From: VXNE01 sp963665455
GTDB lineage: Bacteria; Pseudomonadota; Gammaproteobacteria; Pseudomonadales; Azotimanducaceae
Direction of reading: 5' to 3'
NCBI GenBank assembly: GCA_963665455.1
Contig: OY762279.1
Coordinates: forward strand, 1,922,001-1,986,000
DNA length: 64,000 nt
In this document: positions 26,368 to 36,486 of the stretch, piece by piece
Layout of the letters: every line of letters starts with the position of its first letter
Position numbering within the stretch: the first letter of the stretch is position 1
Notes under the pieces: model-generated
Databases searched by the model: none
What the model was told of the DNA's origin: nothing
The model's input: only the letters and a program-made list of their open reading frames with translations
Made by a program: the position numbers and the translations under genes

Positions 26368-27462
26368 TCAAGGTTTGTGGGAGCGCGCGAGGTAGTCCAG
26401 GGACTGCATTTCCCGGAGGCGGCTGGCGGTGCGCTCGAACTCGGCGCGCAGCCGCTCGCCCCGGTAGAGATCGCCGATGTCGCCCTCGGCGGAGAGCACG
26501 AGCTTGACGTTGCGGTCGTAGAGTTCGTCGATGAGGCCGATGAACCGGCGGGCCGCGTCCTCCCGCGCCGGGCCGAACACCGGAACGCCGCTCACCACGA
26601 CGGCGTGGAATTCGCGGGACAGCTCGATGTAGTCGTTCTGGCTGCGCGGCCCCTCGCACAGTTCCGCGAAGTCGAACCAGGCGACGTCGTCCGTGGTGCG
26701 GCGGGTCTGGAGTGCCCGCCCGTTCACTTCGAGGCGTTCGGCGTCCCGCGGCGGTTGGGGGGCGAGGGCCGCGAAACACTCGGCGAGCCGCTCCTCCGCC
26801 GCCGGGGAGGCCGGCCAGTGGTAGGTGTCCGCGTCGGACAGCACGCGCAACCGGTAGTCCGCCCCGCCGTCGAGGTGCAGCACGGTCATGTGCGCCTCGA
26901 TGCCTTCGATGGCGGGCAGGAAGCGCCGCCGCTGCAGCCCGTTCTCGTACAGGCGGCGTGGCTCGACGTTGGACGTGGCGACCAGCGTGACGCCCCGGTC
27001 GAACAGGGCGCCCAAGAGTTCGCCGAGGATCATCGCGTCGCCGATGTCGGAGACGAAGAACTCGTCGAAGCAGAGCACGCGGGCTTCCCGGGCCATGCCG
27101 TCCGCCACCCGGGACAGGGGATTCGGCGCGCCGGCGAAGCGCCGCAGATCCTCGTGTACGCGCAGCATGAAGCGGTGGAAGTGCAGGCGGAGCTTGGCCT
27201 CGAACGGCAGGCACTCGAAGAAGAGGTCCATCAGGTAGGTCTTGCCCCGGCCGACGCCGCCCCACAGGTAGAGCCCGCCGATGTGCGGCGCCTCGCGCCA
27301 CGGCCACGCCGCGGGCAAGCGGCGCCATCGTCGCGGTGCGTGCCGGCGGGAGAGTCGGAGATGGAGCGCGTCGAGTTCGTCCAACGCCGCGTCCTGCGCC
27401 GGGTCGTGGACAAAGTTCCGCCGTGCGCGGTTGCGTTCGTGCGCGGCGCTCGGAGTGGTCAC
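26368..27462 (-). CDS. zapE: Cell-division ATPase ZapE (AFG1-like)
   Basis: 364 residues, AAA-type P-loop ATPase. Walker A is GGVGRGKT near residue 68, Walker B is VLCFDEFFV, and SNVEPRRLYENGLQRRRFLP contains the sensor/arginine region. ZapE associates with the Z ring and is needed for growth under low oxygen in E. coli. It stands next to rplM-rpsI as in Pseudomonas and relatives. Confidence 0.92.
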   Translation of the reverse strand: MTTPSAAHERNRARRNFVHDPAQDAALDELDALHLRLSRRHAPRRWRRLPAAWPWREAPHIGGLYLWGGVGRGKTYLMDLFFECLPFEAKLRLHFHRFMLRVHEDLRRFAGAPNPLSRVADGMAREARVLCFDEFFVSDIGDAMILGELLGALFDRGVTLVATSNVEPRRLYENGLQRRRFLPAIEGIEAHMTVLHLDGGADYRLRVLSDADTYHWPASPAAEERLAECFAALAPQPPRDAERLEVNGRALQTRRTTDDVAWFDFAELCEGPRSQNDYIELSREFHAVVVSGVPVFGPAREDAARRFIGLIDELYDRNVKLVLSAEGDIGDLYRGERLRAEFERTASRLREMQSLDYLARSHKP

Positions 27463-27511
27463 GGCGGCGGAAGGTCCATTCCAGGAACGGCCCGGAGGAG
27501 GCGCCTGCCCC

Positions 27512-28822
27512 TCAAGCGTCCTCGAGGCGGGCGAGGGCGGAGCGGGCGTGGGCGTCGAGGCCCTCGGCGCGCGCGATGGCTGCTGCCGTGCGGGCCAGGG
27601 GTTCCACGCCGGCGGCGGATACCCGGATGATCGAACTGCGCTTGCGGAAGTCGTTCACGCCGAGGGGCGATGCGTGGCGCGCGGTGCCGAAGGTGGGCAG
27701 GACGTGGCTCGGCCCGGCGCTGTAGTCGCCGAGCGCTTCGGCGGCGTGTCCGCCCAGGAAGATCGCGCCGGCGTGGCGTACCCGGGGCAACAGGGCATCG
27801 GGATCGGCCACCGCGAGCTGTAGGTGCTCCGGCGCCAGGCGGTTGGTGACGTCGACGGCGTCGCCGAGGCCGCGAGTCCGGATCAAGGCCCCCCGTGCGC
27901 CGAGCGAAGCCGCGATGATGTCCCGGCGCGCCATGCCGGGGAGCAAGCGTTCCATCTCCCGCGAGACGGCGTCGAGATAACGCTCGTCGGGACACAACAA
28001 CACGGCCTGGGCCACGGTGTCGTGCTCCGCCTGCGAGAAGAGGTCGAGGGCCGTCCAGCGGGCGGGGACGGAGCCATCGGCGATGACGGCGATTTCGCTG
28101 GGCCCGGCGATGCTGTCGATGCCGACGGGCCCGAACACCTGGCGCTTGGCCGCGGCGACATGCGCGCCCCCGGGCCCCACGATCTTGTCGACCCGGGGGA
28201 CCGTGGCCGTGCCGAAGGCGAGCGCGGCGATCGCCTGGGCGCCGCCGATGGTGAGGGCGAGATCGACCCCCGCGACGTGCAGGGCGGCCAGCACGTGGTC
28301 GTTGTGTTCGCCCCGGGGCGTGGCGACGGTGGCCACGACCTCGCGCACGCCGGCGACGCGGGCGGGTACGACGGTCATGAGCACCGTGGATGGATATGCC
28401 GCCTGGCCCCCGGGCACGTAGACGCCGACGCGGTCGAGGGGGACGACGCGCTGGCCGAGGCGGTTGCCGAGACCGTCGTCGTAGTCGAACGGCGCCGCGT
28501 CCTCTAGCTGGCGCTCGTGGAACGCCCGTATCCGGGCGGCGGCGGCATCGAGGGCTTCCCGGTCCTCCTCGGGGAGCCGGGCATGGCCCGCGGCGAGCTG
28601 TTCCGGCGTCAGCCGCAGCGCTTCGACGCCTTCGACCGCCACGCCGTCGAAACGTTGCGCGTAGTCGAGCACGGCGGCGTCGCCCCGTTTCCGGACATCG
28701 CGCAGCACGTCCGCCACGGCGCGCTCGACGGCCTGGTCCTCCGCCGTGTCCCAGTAGGCGAGCCGTGCCAGCGCGGCGTCGAAGTCCGGTGCCGTGGTGT
28801 CGAGGCGGGCGATGGCGATCAC
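27512..28822 (-). CDS. hisD: Histidinol dehydrogenase
   Basis: 436 residues, typical length. It catalyses the last two steps of histidine synthesis, from L-histidinol to L-histidine with two NAD+. Signature segments are VGVYVPGGQAAYPSTVLM, VDKIVGPGGAHVAAAKRQVFG, IAGPSEIAVIADGS, LFSQAEHD and the C-terminal HASPLGVNDFRKRSS. GTG 28822 lies three bases after the murA stop. The hisG gene that usually separates murA and hisD in this neighbourhood is absent, as is hisC. Confidence 0.95.
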   Translation of the reverse strand: MIAIARLDTTAPDFDAALARLAYWDTAEDQAVERAVADVLRDVRKRGDAAVLDYAQRFDGVAVEGVEALRLTPEQLAAGHARLPEEDREALDAAAARIRAFHERQLEDAAPFDYDDGLGNRLGQRVVPLDRVGVYVPGGQAAYPSTVLMTVVPARVAGVREVVATVATPRGEHNDHVLAALHVAGVDLALTIGGAQAIAALAFGTATVPRVDKIVGPGGAHVAAAKRQVFGPVGIDSIAGPSEIAVIADGSVPARWTALDLFSQAEHDTVAQAVLLCPDERYLDAVSREMERLLPGMARRDIIAASLGARGALIRTRGLGDAVDVTNRLAPEHLQLAVADPDALLPRVRHAGAIFLGGHAAEALGDYSAGPSHVLPTFGTARHASPLGVNDFRKRSSIIRVSAAGVEPLARTAAAIARAEGLDAHARSALARLEDA

Positions 28823-28824
28823 GA

Positions 28825-30096
28825 CTAGGCAGCGCCCGCCGAGACGCGGCGCACCGTCGCCCCCAGCCCGCCGAGCTTCCGTTCGATCCGCTCGTAACCG
28901 CGATCCATGTGGTAGATGCGGTCGATCACGGTCTCGCCCTGGGCCACGAGGGCGCCGACCACCAGTCCGAAGGAAGCCCGCAGGTCCGTCGCCATGACCG
29001 GGGCGCCGTGCAGCCGGGAGACGCCGCGCACGATGGCCGTTCGCGAGTCCTCGAGGCGCACCGTCGCCCCGAGACGGAGCAACTCGTTCACGTGCATGAA
29101 GCGGTTCTCGAAGATCGTCTCCGTCACCCGGGCCGTGCCTTGCGCGACCGCATTCATGGCCATGAACTGGGCCTGCATGTCCGTGGGAAAGCCCGGGTAG
29201 GGCGCGGTGGCGATGTCCACCGCCCGGGGCCTCCGGCCGCCCATGTCGAGGGCGATGCGGCCCGCCTCGGCGGCGACGCTTGCGCCGGCCTCCCGCAGCT
29301 TTGCCAGCACCGCCGTCAGCGAGGATGGCTCCACGTCGAGCAGGCGGATGTCGCCCCGGGTCGCCGCGGCGGCAATGAGATAGGTGCCCGCCTCGACGCG
29401 GTCGGGCATCACCGGGTGCTCGCAACCCGCGAGGGCGGGCACGCCCTCGATGTCGATGACGGGGGTGCCGTGGCCCTCGATGCGGGCGCCCATGGCGATG
29501 AGGCATCGGGCGAGGTCCACGATCTCCGGCTCCCGGGCGGCATTCTCGATCCGCGTGGCTCCTTGCGCGAGCGTGGCGGCCATCAGCAGGTTCTCGGTCC
29601 CGCCCACCGTGGACACGTCCAGGACGATCCTGCAGCCGCGCAGCCCGCGCGGGGCGCGCGCGTTGACGTAGCCATCCTCCAAATCGACCTCCGCGCCCAT
29701 CGCCTGGAAGCCCTTGAGATGTTGGTCCACGGGCCGCGGGCCGATGGCGCAGCCGCCCGGCAAGGAGACCTCGGCGCGGCCGAAACGCGCCAGCAGGGGG
29801 CCCATCAGCAGGAACGACGCCCGCATGGTCTTGACCAGATCGTAGGGTGCCCGGAACCGGGACACTTGGGACTGCGCCACCTCCACCAACGTATCTTCGC
29901 CGGACACCGTTGCGCCGAGGTTGCGCAACAGCGCGATCATCGTCGCGACATCGCGCAGGCGGGGCACGTTCCGCACGCGCACCGGGGCCTCCGCCAGGAG
30001 CGCCGCGGCGAGAATCGGCAGGACGGAGTTCTTGGCGCCGGATACCCGGAGTTCCCCCGAGAGGGGCGTGCCGCCGTGAATGACGAGTCGGTCCAA
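28825..30096 (-). CDS. murA: UDP-N-acetylglucosamine 1-carboxyvinyltransferase
   Basis: 423 residues. This is the first committed step of peptidoglycan synthesis: it adds enolpyruvate from PEP to UDP-GlcNAc. The active-site Cys is at about residue 116 in LPGGCAIGPRPVDQH, so the enzyme should be of the fosfomycin-sensitive Cys type. SGAKNSVLPILAAALL is the usual N-terminal block. The start is TTG 30096, which gives the normal N-terminus; an in-frame extension to 30210 overlaps ibaG. Confidence 0.95.
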   Translation of the reverse strand: MDRLVIHGGTPLSGELRVSGAKNSVLPILAAALLAEAPVRVRNVPRLRDVATMIALLRNLGATVSGEDTLVEVAQSQVSRFRAPYDLVKTMRASFLLMGPLLARFGRAEVSLPGGCAIGPRPVDQHLKGFQAMGAEVDLEDGYVNARAPRGLRGCRIVLDVSTVGGTENLLMAATLAQGATRIENAAREPEIVDLARCLIAMGARIEGHGTPVIDIEGVPALAGCEHPVMPDRVEAGTYLIAAAATRGDIRLLDVEPSSLTAVLAKLREAGASVAAEAGRIALDMGGRRPRAVDIATAPYPGFPTDMQAQFMAMNAVAQGTARVTETIFENRFMHVNELLRLGATVRLEDSRTAIVRGVSRLHGAPVMATDLRASFGLVVGALVAQGETVIDRIYHMDRGYERIERKLGGLGATVRRVSAGAA

Positions 30097-30118
30097 CGGT
30101 GGTCGGCGTCCGGCCGGG

Positions 30119-30382
30119 TTACCCGGGCCCCGCGGTCGAACCCCGGCTCGAGGATTCCGCGGCCTCGCCGGGGGTCCGCGCGCGGATCGTGACCGCGTGT
30201 ACCGACCCATCGCGGATCAGGTCGCCGATGGCTTGGTAGACCAATTGTTGCCGCCGCACGCGGTTCAGCCCGCCGAAGGCGGGACTCGTGACGAGCAGCT
30301 CGAAGTGGCTCCCCTCGGAGCGCACTTCGACATCCGCCTCGTCGATGTGGGCGCGCACCAATTCCGCGATCGATTCCTTCAC
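30119..30382 (-). CDS. ibaG: BolA-family protein IbaG
   Basis: 87 residues. The BolA fold is seen in VEVRSEGSHFELLVTSPAFG and VRRQQLVYQAIGDLI, ending SVHAVTIRARTPGE. The family has a conserved His that, with a monothiol glutaredoxin, binds Fe-S clusters. Here SGSH-type EGSH and the C-terminal SVHA His are the candidates. It precedes murA, as in most gammaproteobacteria. The C-terminal SSSRGSTAGPG tail is extra. Confidence 0.88.
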   Translation of the reverse strand: MKESIAELVRAHIDEADVEVRSEGSHFELLVTSPAFGGLNRVRRQQLVYQAIGDLIRDGSVHAVTIRARTPGEAAESSSRGSTAGPG

Positions 30383-30493
30383 GCCTTGCTCACCCCGTCG
30401 CCCTGTGCGGATCGGCCCGCCTTGGCGGCGGCGGATTCACGTTAACATGCCCGGTGCGATGCGTCAGGATAACCCCCGAGCCGGCCGTTCCCC

Positions 30494-31456
30494 ATGTGGG
30501 TTCCGATCCTCGCACTGATTCTTGGTTTCGTCGCTCTGATCTGGAGCGCGGATCGCTTCGTGTCGGGCGCCGCGGCCACCGCCAGCAATCTCAACGTCTC
30601 CAAGGTCCTGATCGGGCTGACGGTCGTGTCGTTGGGCACCTCGGCCCCGGAAATCCTGGTGGCCCTCGCCGCCGCCCTGGAGGAATCCTCCTCCCTCGCC
30701 ATTGGCAACGCCATCGGATCAAACATCGCCAACGTCGGCCTGGTGCTCGGCGTGACCGCCATGGTCGCGCCCCTGCCCTTCGCGCCGGGCGTCCTGAAGC
30801 TGGAACTGCCCTGGCTCATCGCGGCGACGCTCCTCGCGCTGATCTGCCTCTTCGACTTGTGGCTCGGCACGTTCGATGGACTGGTGCTGCTCGCGGGGCT
30901 GTGGCTGGTGATGCACCGGCTCATGCGCAAGCAGCGCGGCGCGGCGTACGGAATTCGCGAGTCGCTTGAGGAAGAACTCGACGAACTGCCGAGCATGACC
31001 ACCGTACGGGCGGTCGTCTGGACCGGGACCGGCCTCGCGGTGCTGCTCGCCGCGGCATGGGTGCTGGTCTGGGCCGCCACGGAGATTGCCCGCTTGCTCG
31101 GGGTGAGCGAGTTGGTCATCGGGCTGACGGTCGTGGCCGTGGGCACGAGTCTGCCGGAACTCGCCGCCACCCTGGGGGCCGCGATCAAGGGCCATCCCGA
31201 CATCGCCATCGGCAACGTCGTCGGCTCGAACATCCTCAACATCCTAGCGGTGATGGCGGTGCCGGCGCTGGTGCATCCGGTGGGCATCGAGGCCCACGTG
31301 CTCTGGCGCGATTTCGGCATGATGGCCGCGTTGACGGCGATGCTCGTCTTGTTCGCGTACGCGTTCGGGTCGCGGCCCGTCATCACGCGCTTCGAGGGCT
31401 CAGTCATGGTGCTGGCATGGGTCGGGTACATGGTGCTGCTGTACCACCAGTCGTGA
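30494..31456 (+). CDS. yrbG: Calcium/sodium antiporter, YrbG family
   Basis: 320 residues. It has about ten membrane helices in two inverted halves, each with the alpha-repeat of cation exchangers: GLTVVSLGTSAPEILVALAA with GNAIGSNIANVGLVLG, and GLTVVAVGTSLPELAATLGA with GNVVGSNILNILAV. It should exchange Ca2+ for Na+ across the inner membrane. It is divergent from ibaG and opens the lpt block. The kdsD gene normally found next to it is missing. Confidence 0.92.
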   Translation: MWVPILALILGFVALIWSADRFVSGAAATASNLNVSKVLIGLTVVSLGTSAPEILVALAAALEESSSLAIGNAIGSNIANVGLVLGVTAMVAPLPFAPGVLKLELPWLIAATLLALICLFDLWLGTFDGLVLLAGLWLVMHRLMRKQRGAAYGIRESLEEELDELPSMTTVRAVVWTGTGLAVLLAAAWVLVWAATEIARLLGVSELVIGLTVVAVGTSLPELAATLGAAIKGHPDIAIGNVVGSNILNILAVMAVPALVHPVGIEAHVLWRDFGMMAALTAMLVLFAYAFGSRPVITRFEGSVMVLAWVGYMVLLYHQS

Positions 31457-32055
31457 GCTGGACGGTCGTGACCGTGACCTCCGAGACATTCCCGTTCCCC
31501 GACGCCGCACTGTCGGGTGCCCGGGACGTGGAGGTGCTCATCCTCGACGTGGATGGCGTACTGACGGACGGCCGCCTGCACTACTCGGACCAAGGCGTGG
31601 AGACCAAGGCCTTCCACGCCCAGGACGGCGCGGCCATCAAGATGCTCCAGGCGGCGGGCGTTGCCGTGGCGATCATCTCCGGACGGGATTCGGCGGCGGT
31701 GGCGCGGCGGGCGGCGGAACTGGGGATCGGCCACGTGCACCAAGGTGTGGCCGACAAGGCCCGGGCGCTCGACGCGCTGTGTGGGGACACGGGAGTCGCG
31801 GCGGAGCGCATGGCCCACGCCGGGGACGACATCGCGGATCTGGCGTTGTTCGACCGGGTGGGCTTCCGCATCAGCGTGCCGGGCGCCCATCCCGCCGTGG
31901 CGGCCGAAGCGGACTATGTCACGAACGCCGGTCCGGGCGCGGGGGCGGTGCGGGAGGCGTGCCACCTGATCTTGGTGGCCCGGGGGCTCTGGGCGGCGGC
32001 CCTCGCCCGGGAGCGTGGTGGGAAGCCGGCCCGGCCCTCGGCCTCCACGGGGTAG
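31453..32055 (+). CDS. kdsC: 3-deoxy-D-manno-octulosonate 8-phosphate phosphatase
   Basis: About 200 residues. HAD phosphatase that releases Kdo from Kdo-8-P for lipopolysaccharide. Motif I is ILDVDGVLTDG; IISGRDSAAVARRAAELGI and AHAGDDIADL are motifs II and IV. GTG 31453 overlaps the yrbG stop (GTGA); GTG 31468 and 31474 are in-frame alternatives. The C-terminal VREACHLIL helix that completes the tetramer active site is present. Confidence 0.9.
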   Translation: MSWTVVTVTSETFPFPDAALSGARDVEVLILDVDGVLTDGRLHYSDQGVETKAFHAQDGAAIKMLQAAGVAVAIISGRDSAAVARRAAELGIGHVHQGVADKARALDALCGDTGVAAERMAHAGDDIADLALFDRVGFRISVPGAHPAVAAEADYVTNAGPGAGAVREACHLILVARGLWAAALARERGGKPARPSASTG

Positions 32056-32062
32056 GCAGCTC

Positions 32063-32668
32063 GTGCAGCGTTGGTATTGGGGCGGCGGGGCGGCGGCGGC
32101 CTTCGTTCTGGTCCTCGTCCTGCTCGCGTCCGAGGCGCCTCCCGCCCCGGAACTGCCGCCGGAACTGCGCGACGAACCGGACGTCTACATCGATGGCGCC
32201 GTCATCACGCAGTACCGGGAGGATGGCGGGATTCGCTACCGCATCGAATCGGACGAGATCCGCCGGTACGAAAGGGACGGCTTGGCGACCCTCGACCGAC
32301 CCTTGCTCGACCTGCACCGGCCGGCGGCGCCGCCGTGGCGCGTCAGGGCCGAAAGCGGCGTCCTGCGGACCGTTCCGGGGCCGTCGGGGCCGCCCGAAGA
32401 ACAGTTGCTGTTGCGCGGCGACGTGGTGCTCCAACGCGACCTGGGGGACGGCGGGACCCTCGTCCTCAGCACGGCGCTGCTCTATCTCTATCCCGAGCGT
32501 CAATACGCCCGCACGGATCGACCTGTTATGATCGAGACACCCGGCCGGCGCAGTACCGCCGCGGGTTTCGAAGGGGACCTCGAGCGCGGGTGGATGCGCC
32601 TGTCGTCCGCGCCCGGACAGCGGGTCCACATCGTGGTGGCGCCGGGTGGGGTCGCCGTTCCGGGATGA
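32063..32668 (+). CDS. lptC: LPS export protein LptC
   Basis: 201 residues. One N-terminal membrane anchor (GGGAAAAFVLVLVLLASEA) is followed by a periplasmic beta-jellyroll with PDVYIDGAVITQYREDGGIR and a late YLYPERQYARTDRPVMIET block, the typical LptC layout. It carries LPS from LptBFG to LptA. The start is GTG 32063. It is 7 bp from kdsC and overlaps a possible lptA start. Confidence 0.88.
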   Translation: MQRWYWGGGAAAAFVLVLVLLASEAPPAPELPPELRDEPDVYIDGAVITQYREDGGIRYRIESDEIRRYERDGLATLDRPLLDLHRPAAPPWRVRAESGVLRTVPGPSGPPEEQLLLRGDVVLQRDLGDGGTLVLSTALLYLYPERQYARTDRPVMIETPGRRSTAAGFEGDLERGWMRLSSAPGQRVHIVVAPGGVAVPG

Positions 32669-32715
32669 CCTGGCCGAACCGATACCGTCGCGGTGGCGAG
32701 CCGGCGAGAGAGAAC

Positions 32716-33309
32716 ATGCGCCAGAACCCGCGACAAAGCGATCACACATGCCACGCGCGCATTGCCGGGAGCAACGCCGCCCCGCCGCGGGCCCTACTCG
32801 TGGGGTACGCGCTGGTCTGCATCTTCGCCGCCGGGTTGGCCGCCGCGCGTGAAGGGGCCGGCGACGATGGTGCGGAGGAGCCCATCCATTGGCGCGCGGA
32901 TCACGCGGAGGGCGATGCCGCCGGCCGCACGATCCTCACGGGGGCGGTGCAAATGGACCGGGGCACGCTGCGGGTGGAGGCGGACCGCATGGTCATCGAG
33001 TACGACGCGGGCAGGGTGGTGCGCGTCGTGGCGGAAGGCGACCTGGCCCGCTACCGCCAGCGGCCGGAGCCCGATGCCCAACCGATCCGGGCGGACGCCG
33101 AGCGGATCGTGTACGACGCCCTGGAGGAACGCGTGGAGCTGATCGGCCGCGCCTACCTGGCCCAGGAACCGAACGAGTTTCGAGGGGAGGTCATCCACTA
33201 TGACGTGCGGGAGGGACGGATCGACGCCGAGGGCGATGGCGGTGGGAGCGTCGAGATGATCTGGCGCCCCGAGCGCGATGGAGAAGCCGGTTCGCCGTCG
33301 TCCCCGTAG
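32716..33309 (+). CDS. lptA: LPS transport periplasmic protein LptA
   Basis: 197 residues. The signal peptide (ALLVGYALVCIFAAGLAAA) is followed by OstA/LptA repeats: IHWRADHAEGDAAGRTILTG, MVIEYDAGRVVRVVAEGDLA, IRADAERIVYDALEERVELI and FRGEVIHYDVREGRIDAEGD. It bridges the periplasm as an oligomer that carries LPS. ATG 32716 has GAGAGAG upstream; ATG 32665 (ATGA overlap with lptC) is an alternative that adds 17 residues. Confidence 0.9.
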   Translation: MRQNPRQSDHTCHARIAGSNAAPPRALLVGYALVCIFAAGLAAAREGAGDDGAEEPIHWRADHAEGDAAGRTILTGAVQMDRGTLRVEADRMVIEYDAGRVVRVVAEGDLARYRQRPEPDAQPIRADAERIVYDALEERVELIGRAYLAQEPNEFRGEVIHYDVREGRIDAEGDGGGSVEMIWRPERDGEAGSPSSP

Positions 33310-33320
33310 GCCGGGGAGCG

Positions 33321-34063
<743 letters not shown>

Positions 34064-34067
<4 letters not shown>

Positions 34068-35563
34068 AGCCCGTGCTGTCCCTGCGGATGGGCCAGCAGG
34101 TCACGATGACGCCGCAGTTGCAGCTGGCGATACGGCTGACGCAGCTCTCGTCCGTCGAACTCGCCCTCGAGGTGCGGGAGGCCATCGAGAGCAATCCGAT
34201 GCTCGACTATGCCGAGGACGACGCGGACGCGATGGGGGACGACGCGGCGGTGGAGGGCTCGGAGGATCCAGGGACGGACGACGACGCGGACCTCGACGGG
34301 ACGTGGGAGGATGGTGAACCGCCGGCATCCGACTGGGCGGAGGAAGCGGCGGAGGTTTCGCCGGAGACCTCGGACATTCCCGACGAACTCCCCGTCGATA
34401 CGAGTTGGGACGAGATCTACCAGACCCCGCCGGGCCCGGCCACCGCCCCCGGCGCGCGGGACGCCGAACTGGGGGGCGGCGGCGAGTCCCTCACCGACCA
34501 CCTGCTGTGGCAGCTCAACCTCACGCCCGTCTCGACCACCGACCGCGTCATTTGCATGGCCATCATCCGTGCCATCGACCCCGACGGCATGTTGACGGCG
34601 GGGGTGGAGGACATCGCCCGGGACCTGTCCGTCGAGGCCGTGGCGGTCAAGGCCATGTTGAAGCTCGTCCAGCGCTTCGAGCCGGCCGGCGTCGGGGCGC
34701 GCGATTTGCGGGAGTGCCTGCTCCTGCAGCTGGACGATCTGCCGGAGGACGTGCCCCACCGGGACGCGGCCCGGCACCTCGTCGAATACTGCTTCGGGGC
34801 GCTAGCGGCGCGGGACTACGGGGCCTTGGCACGGCGTTCGGGCCTCGAGGACGGTGCCCTCGATGCCGCCCTCGCGCTGGTGCGTTCCCTGCACCCGCGC
34901 CCGGGTTCCGCGGTGGGCGACTTTGCCGGGGAGTACGTCGAGCCGGACGTGTTCGTCCGCAGGGAGGGCGGCCGCTGGGTGGTGGAACTCAACCAGGAGA
35001 TCCTGCCGCGCGTGCGGATCAACGGCGACTACGCCTGTCTCGTGCGGCGCGGGGACAACAGCCCGGACAACGTCTTCCTGCGGGACCACCTGCGCGAGGC
35101 CCGCTGGTTCCTCAAGAGCCTGCACAACCGGGGGGAGACGCTGCTGGCGGTGACGTCGAAGATCGTGGAGTTCCAGCGCGCCTTCCTGGAACACGGGGAA
35201 GAGGCCATGGTGCCGTTGGGGCTCGCCGAGATCGCCGCCGCCATCGGCATGCACGAGTCCACGATTTCGCGCGTGACGACGCGCAAGTATCTGCACACGC
35301 CCCGGGGCATCTTCGAACTGAAGTACTTCTTCTCCAGCCACGTGGGGACGTTGACCGGCGGCGAGGTGTCGAGCACGGCCATCCGGGCCCTGATCCGCCG
35401 GCTCGTGGCGGAGGAGGATCCGCGCAAGCCGCTGTCCGACAGCCGCATCGTGGCGTTGCTTTCGGAGCGCAACATCGTGGTGGCCCGGCGCACCGTCGCC
35501 AAGTACCGCGAGTCGATGTCGATGCCGCCGTCGAGCGAGCGGCGGCGGCTGGGGAAGCTCTGA
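34064..35563 (+). CDS. rpoN: RNA polymerase sigma-54 factor
   Basis: 499 residues. The Q/L-rich region I (LRMGQQVTMTPQLQLAIRLTQLS) meets the activator, an acidic region II (about 50-130) follows, and the C-terminal RpoN box is ARRTVAKYRE. The helix-turn-helix lies around GLAEIAAAIGMHESTISRVT. It recognises -24/-12 promoters with the help of AAA+ activators. The ATG overlaps the lptB stop (ATGA). It lies next to hpf and ptsN, as in most Proteobacteria. Confidence 0.96.
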
Positions 35564-35652
35564 TCCGATGCGAACAGCCGAGAAGGCACGGACGCCCGCT
35601 GGGTCCCCGTGTACACTTGTTTTTCAAACATTCGTGCCGCGCAGGAGGTTTC

Positions 35653-35955
35653 ATGCAGCTCAGCATCTCGGGACGGCACATCGACGTCACCGAAGCCCTG
35701 AAGACCTACGTGAGAAACAAGATGAACCGTCTGGAACGGCACGATGATCACATCACCAACGTGCACGTGATCCTCTCGGTGAACAAGCTCGTGCAGCGGG
35801 CGGAGGCGACGGTCCATACGAACGGGGCGGAGCTCTTCGCGAACGCGGACGACGCGGACCTCTATGCCGCGGTCGATGCGTTGGCGGACAAGCTCGACAG
35901 GCAGGTGGTCAAGCACAAGGAGAAGAGCAGCGACCATCGCGTTCGCGCCCACTGA
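35653..35955 (+). CDS. hpf: Ribosome hibernation-promoting factor, short form
   Basis: 100 residues, the short type. It starts MQLSISGRHIDVTEALKTYV with an excellent GCAGGAGGTTTC site upstream. A basic strand-helix core and a final KLDRQVVKHKEK helix follow. It stabilises inactive 70S/100S ribosomes in resting cells. It has the usual position between rpoN and ptsN. Confidence 0.94.
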   Translation: MQLSISGRHIDVTEALKTYVRNKMNRLERHDDHITNVHVILSVNKLVQRAEATVHTNGAELFANADDADLYAAVDALADKLDRQVVKHKEKSSDHRVRAH

Positions 35956-36021
35956 GCGGCGCCGGCGCGGCCCGCGGGTCTCCGAACCGCCCATGCCGAC
36001 GGACCCCGAGACCGGGCCGCG

Positions 36022-36486
36022 ATGATCGAGTTCGGCGAGTTGCTGCTGCCGTCCTGTACCCGCGCCGGGCATCGGGTCGCCTCGAAGAAGGCGGCCTTGG
36101 AGGACGCCTGCGAACTCCTCGCGGCGAGCCACCCGGACATCGAGGCGCGCCCGGTCTTCGAGGCGCTCCTCGCGCGCGAGCGGCTGGGCAACACCTGTCT
36201 CGGCGATGGGGTGGCCATCCCGCACTGCCGGATGCCCGGTGCTCGCGCCGCCGGGGCGCTGCTGCGGCTCGCGGTGCCGTTGGATTTCGAGGCGCCGGAC
36301 GGGCTGCCCGTCGATCTGCTCTTCGTGCTGGTGGTGCCGGGCGAAGAGATGCGGCGTCATCTTGAGATTCTCGGGGCCTTGGCGCGGGTGTTCGACGCCC
36401 GGGCGAACCGCGAGGCGCTCCGGCGCGCGGAGGACGATGCCGAGTTGTGCGAGACGCTCTTGCGGATGGTCGCCCCGGCGGACTAG
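36022..36486 (+). CDS. ptsN: Nitrogen-regulatory phosphotransferase protein EIIA(Ntr)
   Basis: 154 residues. The phosphorylated His is at residue 68 in GVAIPHCRMP. It receives phosphate from NPr and regulates potassium uptake and other targets. The stop TAG (36484-36486) lies inside the CTAG that borders the miniature element at 36483-36641, so the mobile element begins at the last codon of this gene. The protein looks full length and ends LLRMVAPAD. Confidence 0.93.
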   Translation: MIEFGELLLPSCTRAGHRVASKKAALEDACELLAASHPDIEARPVFEALLARERLGNTCLGDGVAIPHCRMPGARAAGALLRLAVPLDFEAPDGLPVDLLFVLVVPGEEMRRHLEILGALARVFDARANREALRRAEDDAELCETLLRMVAPAD

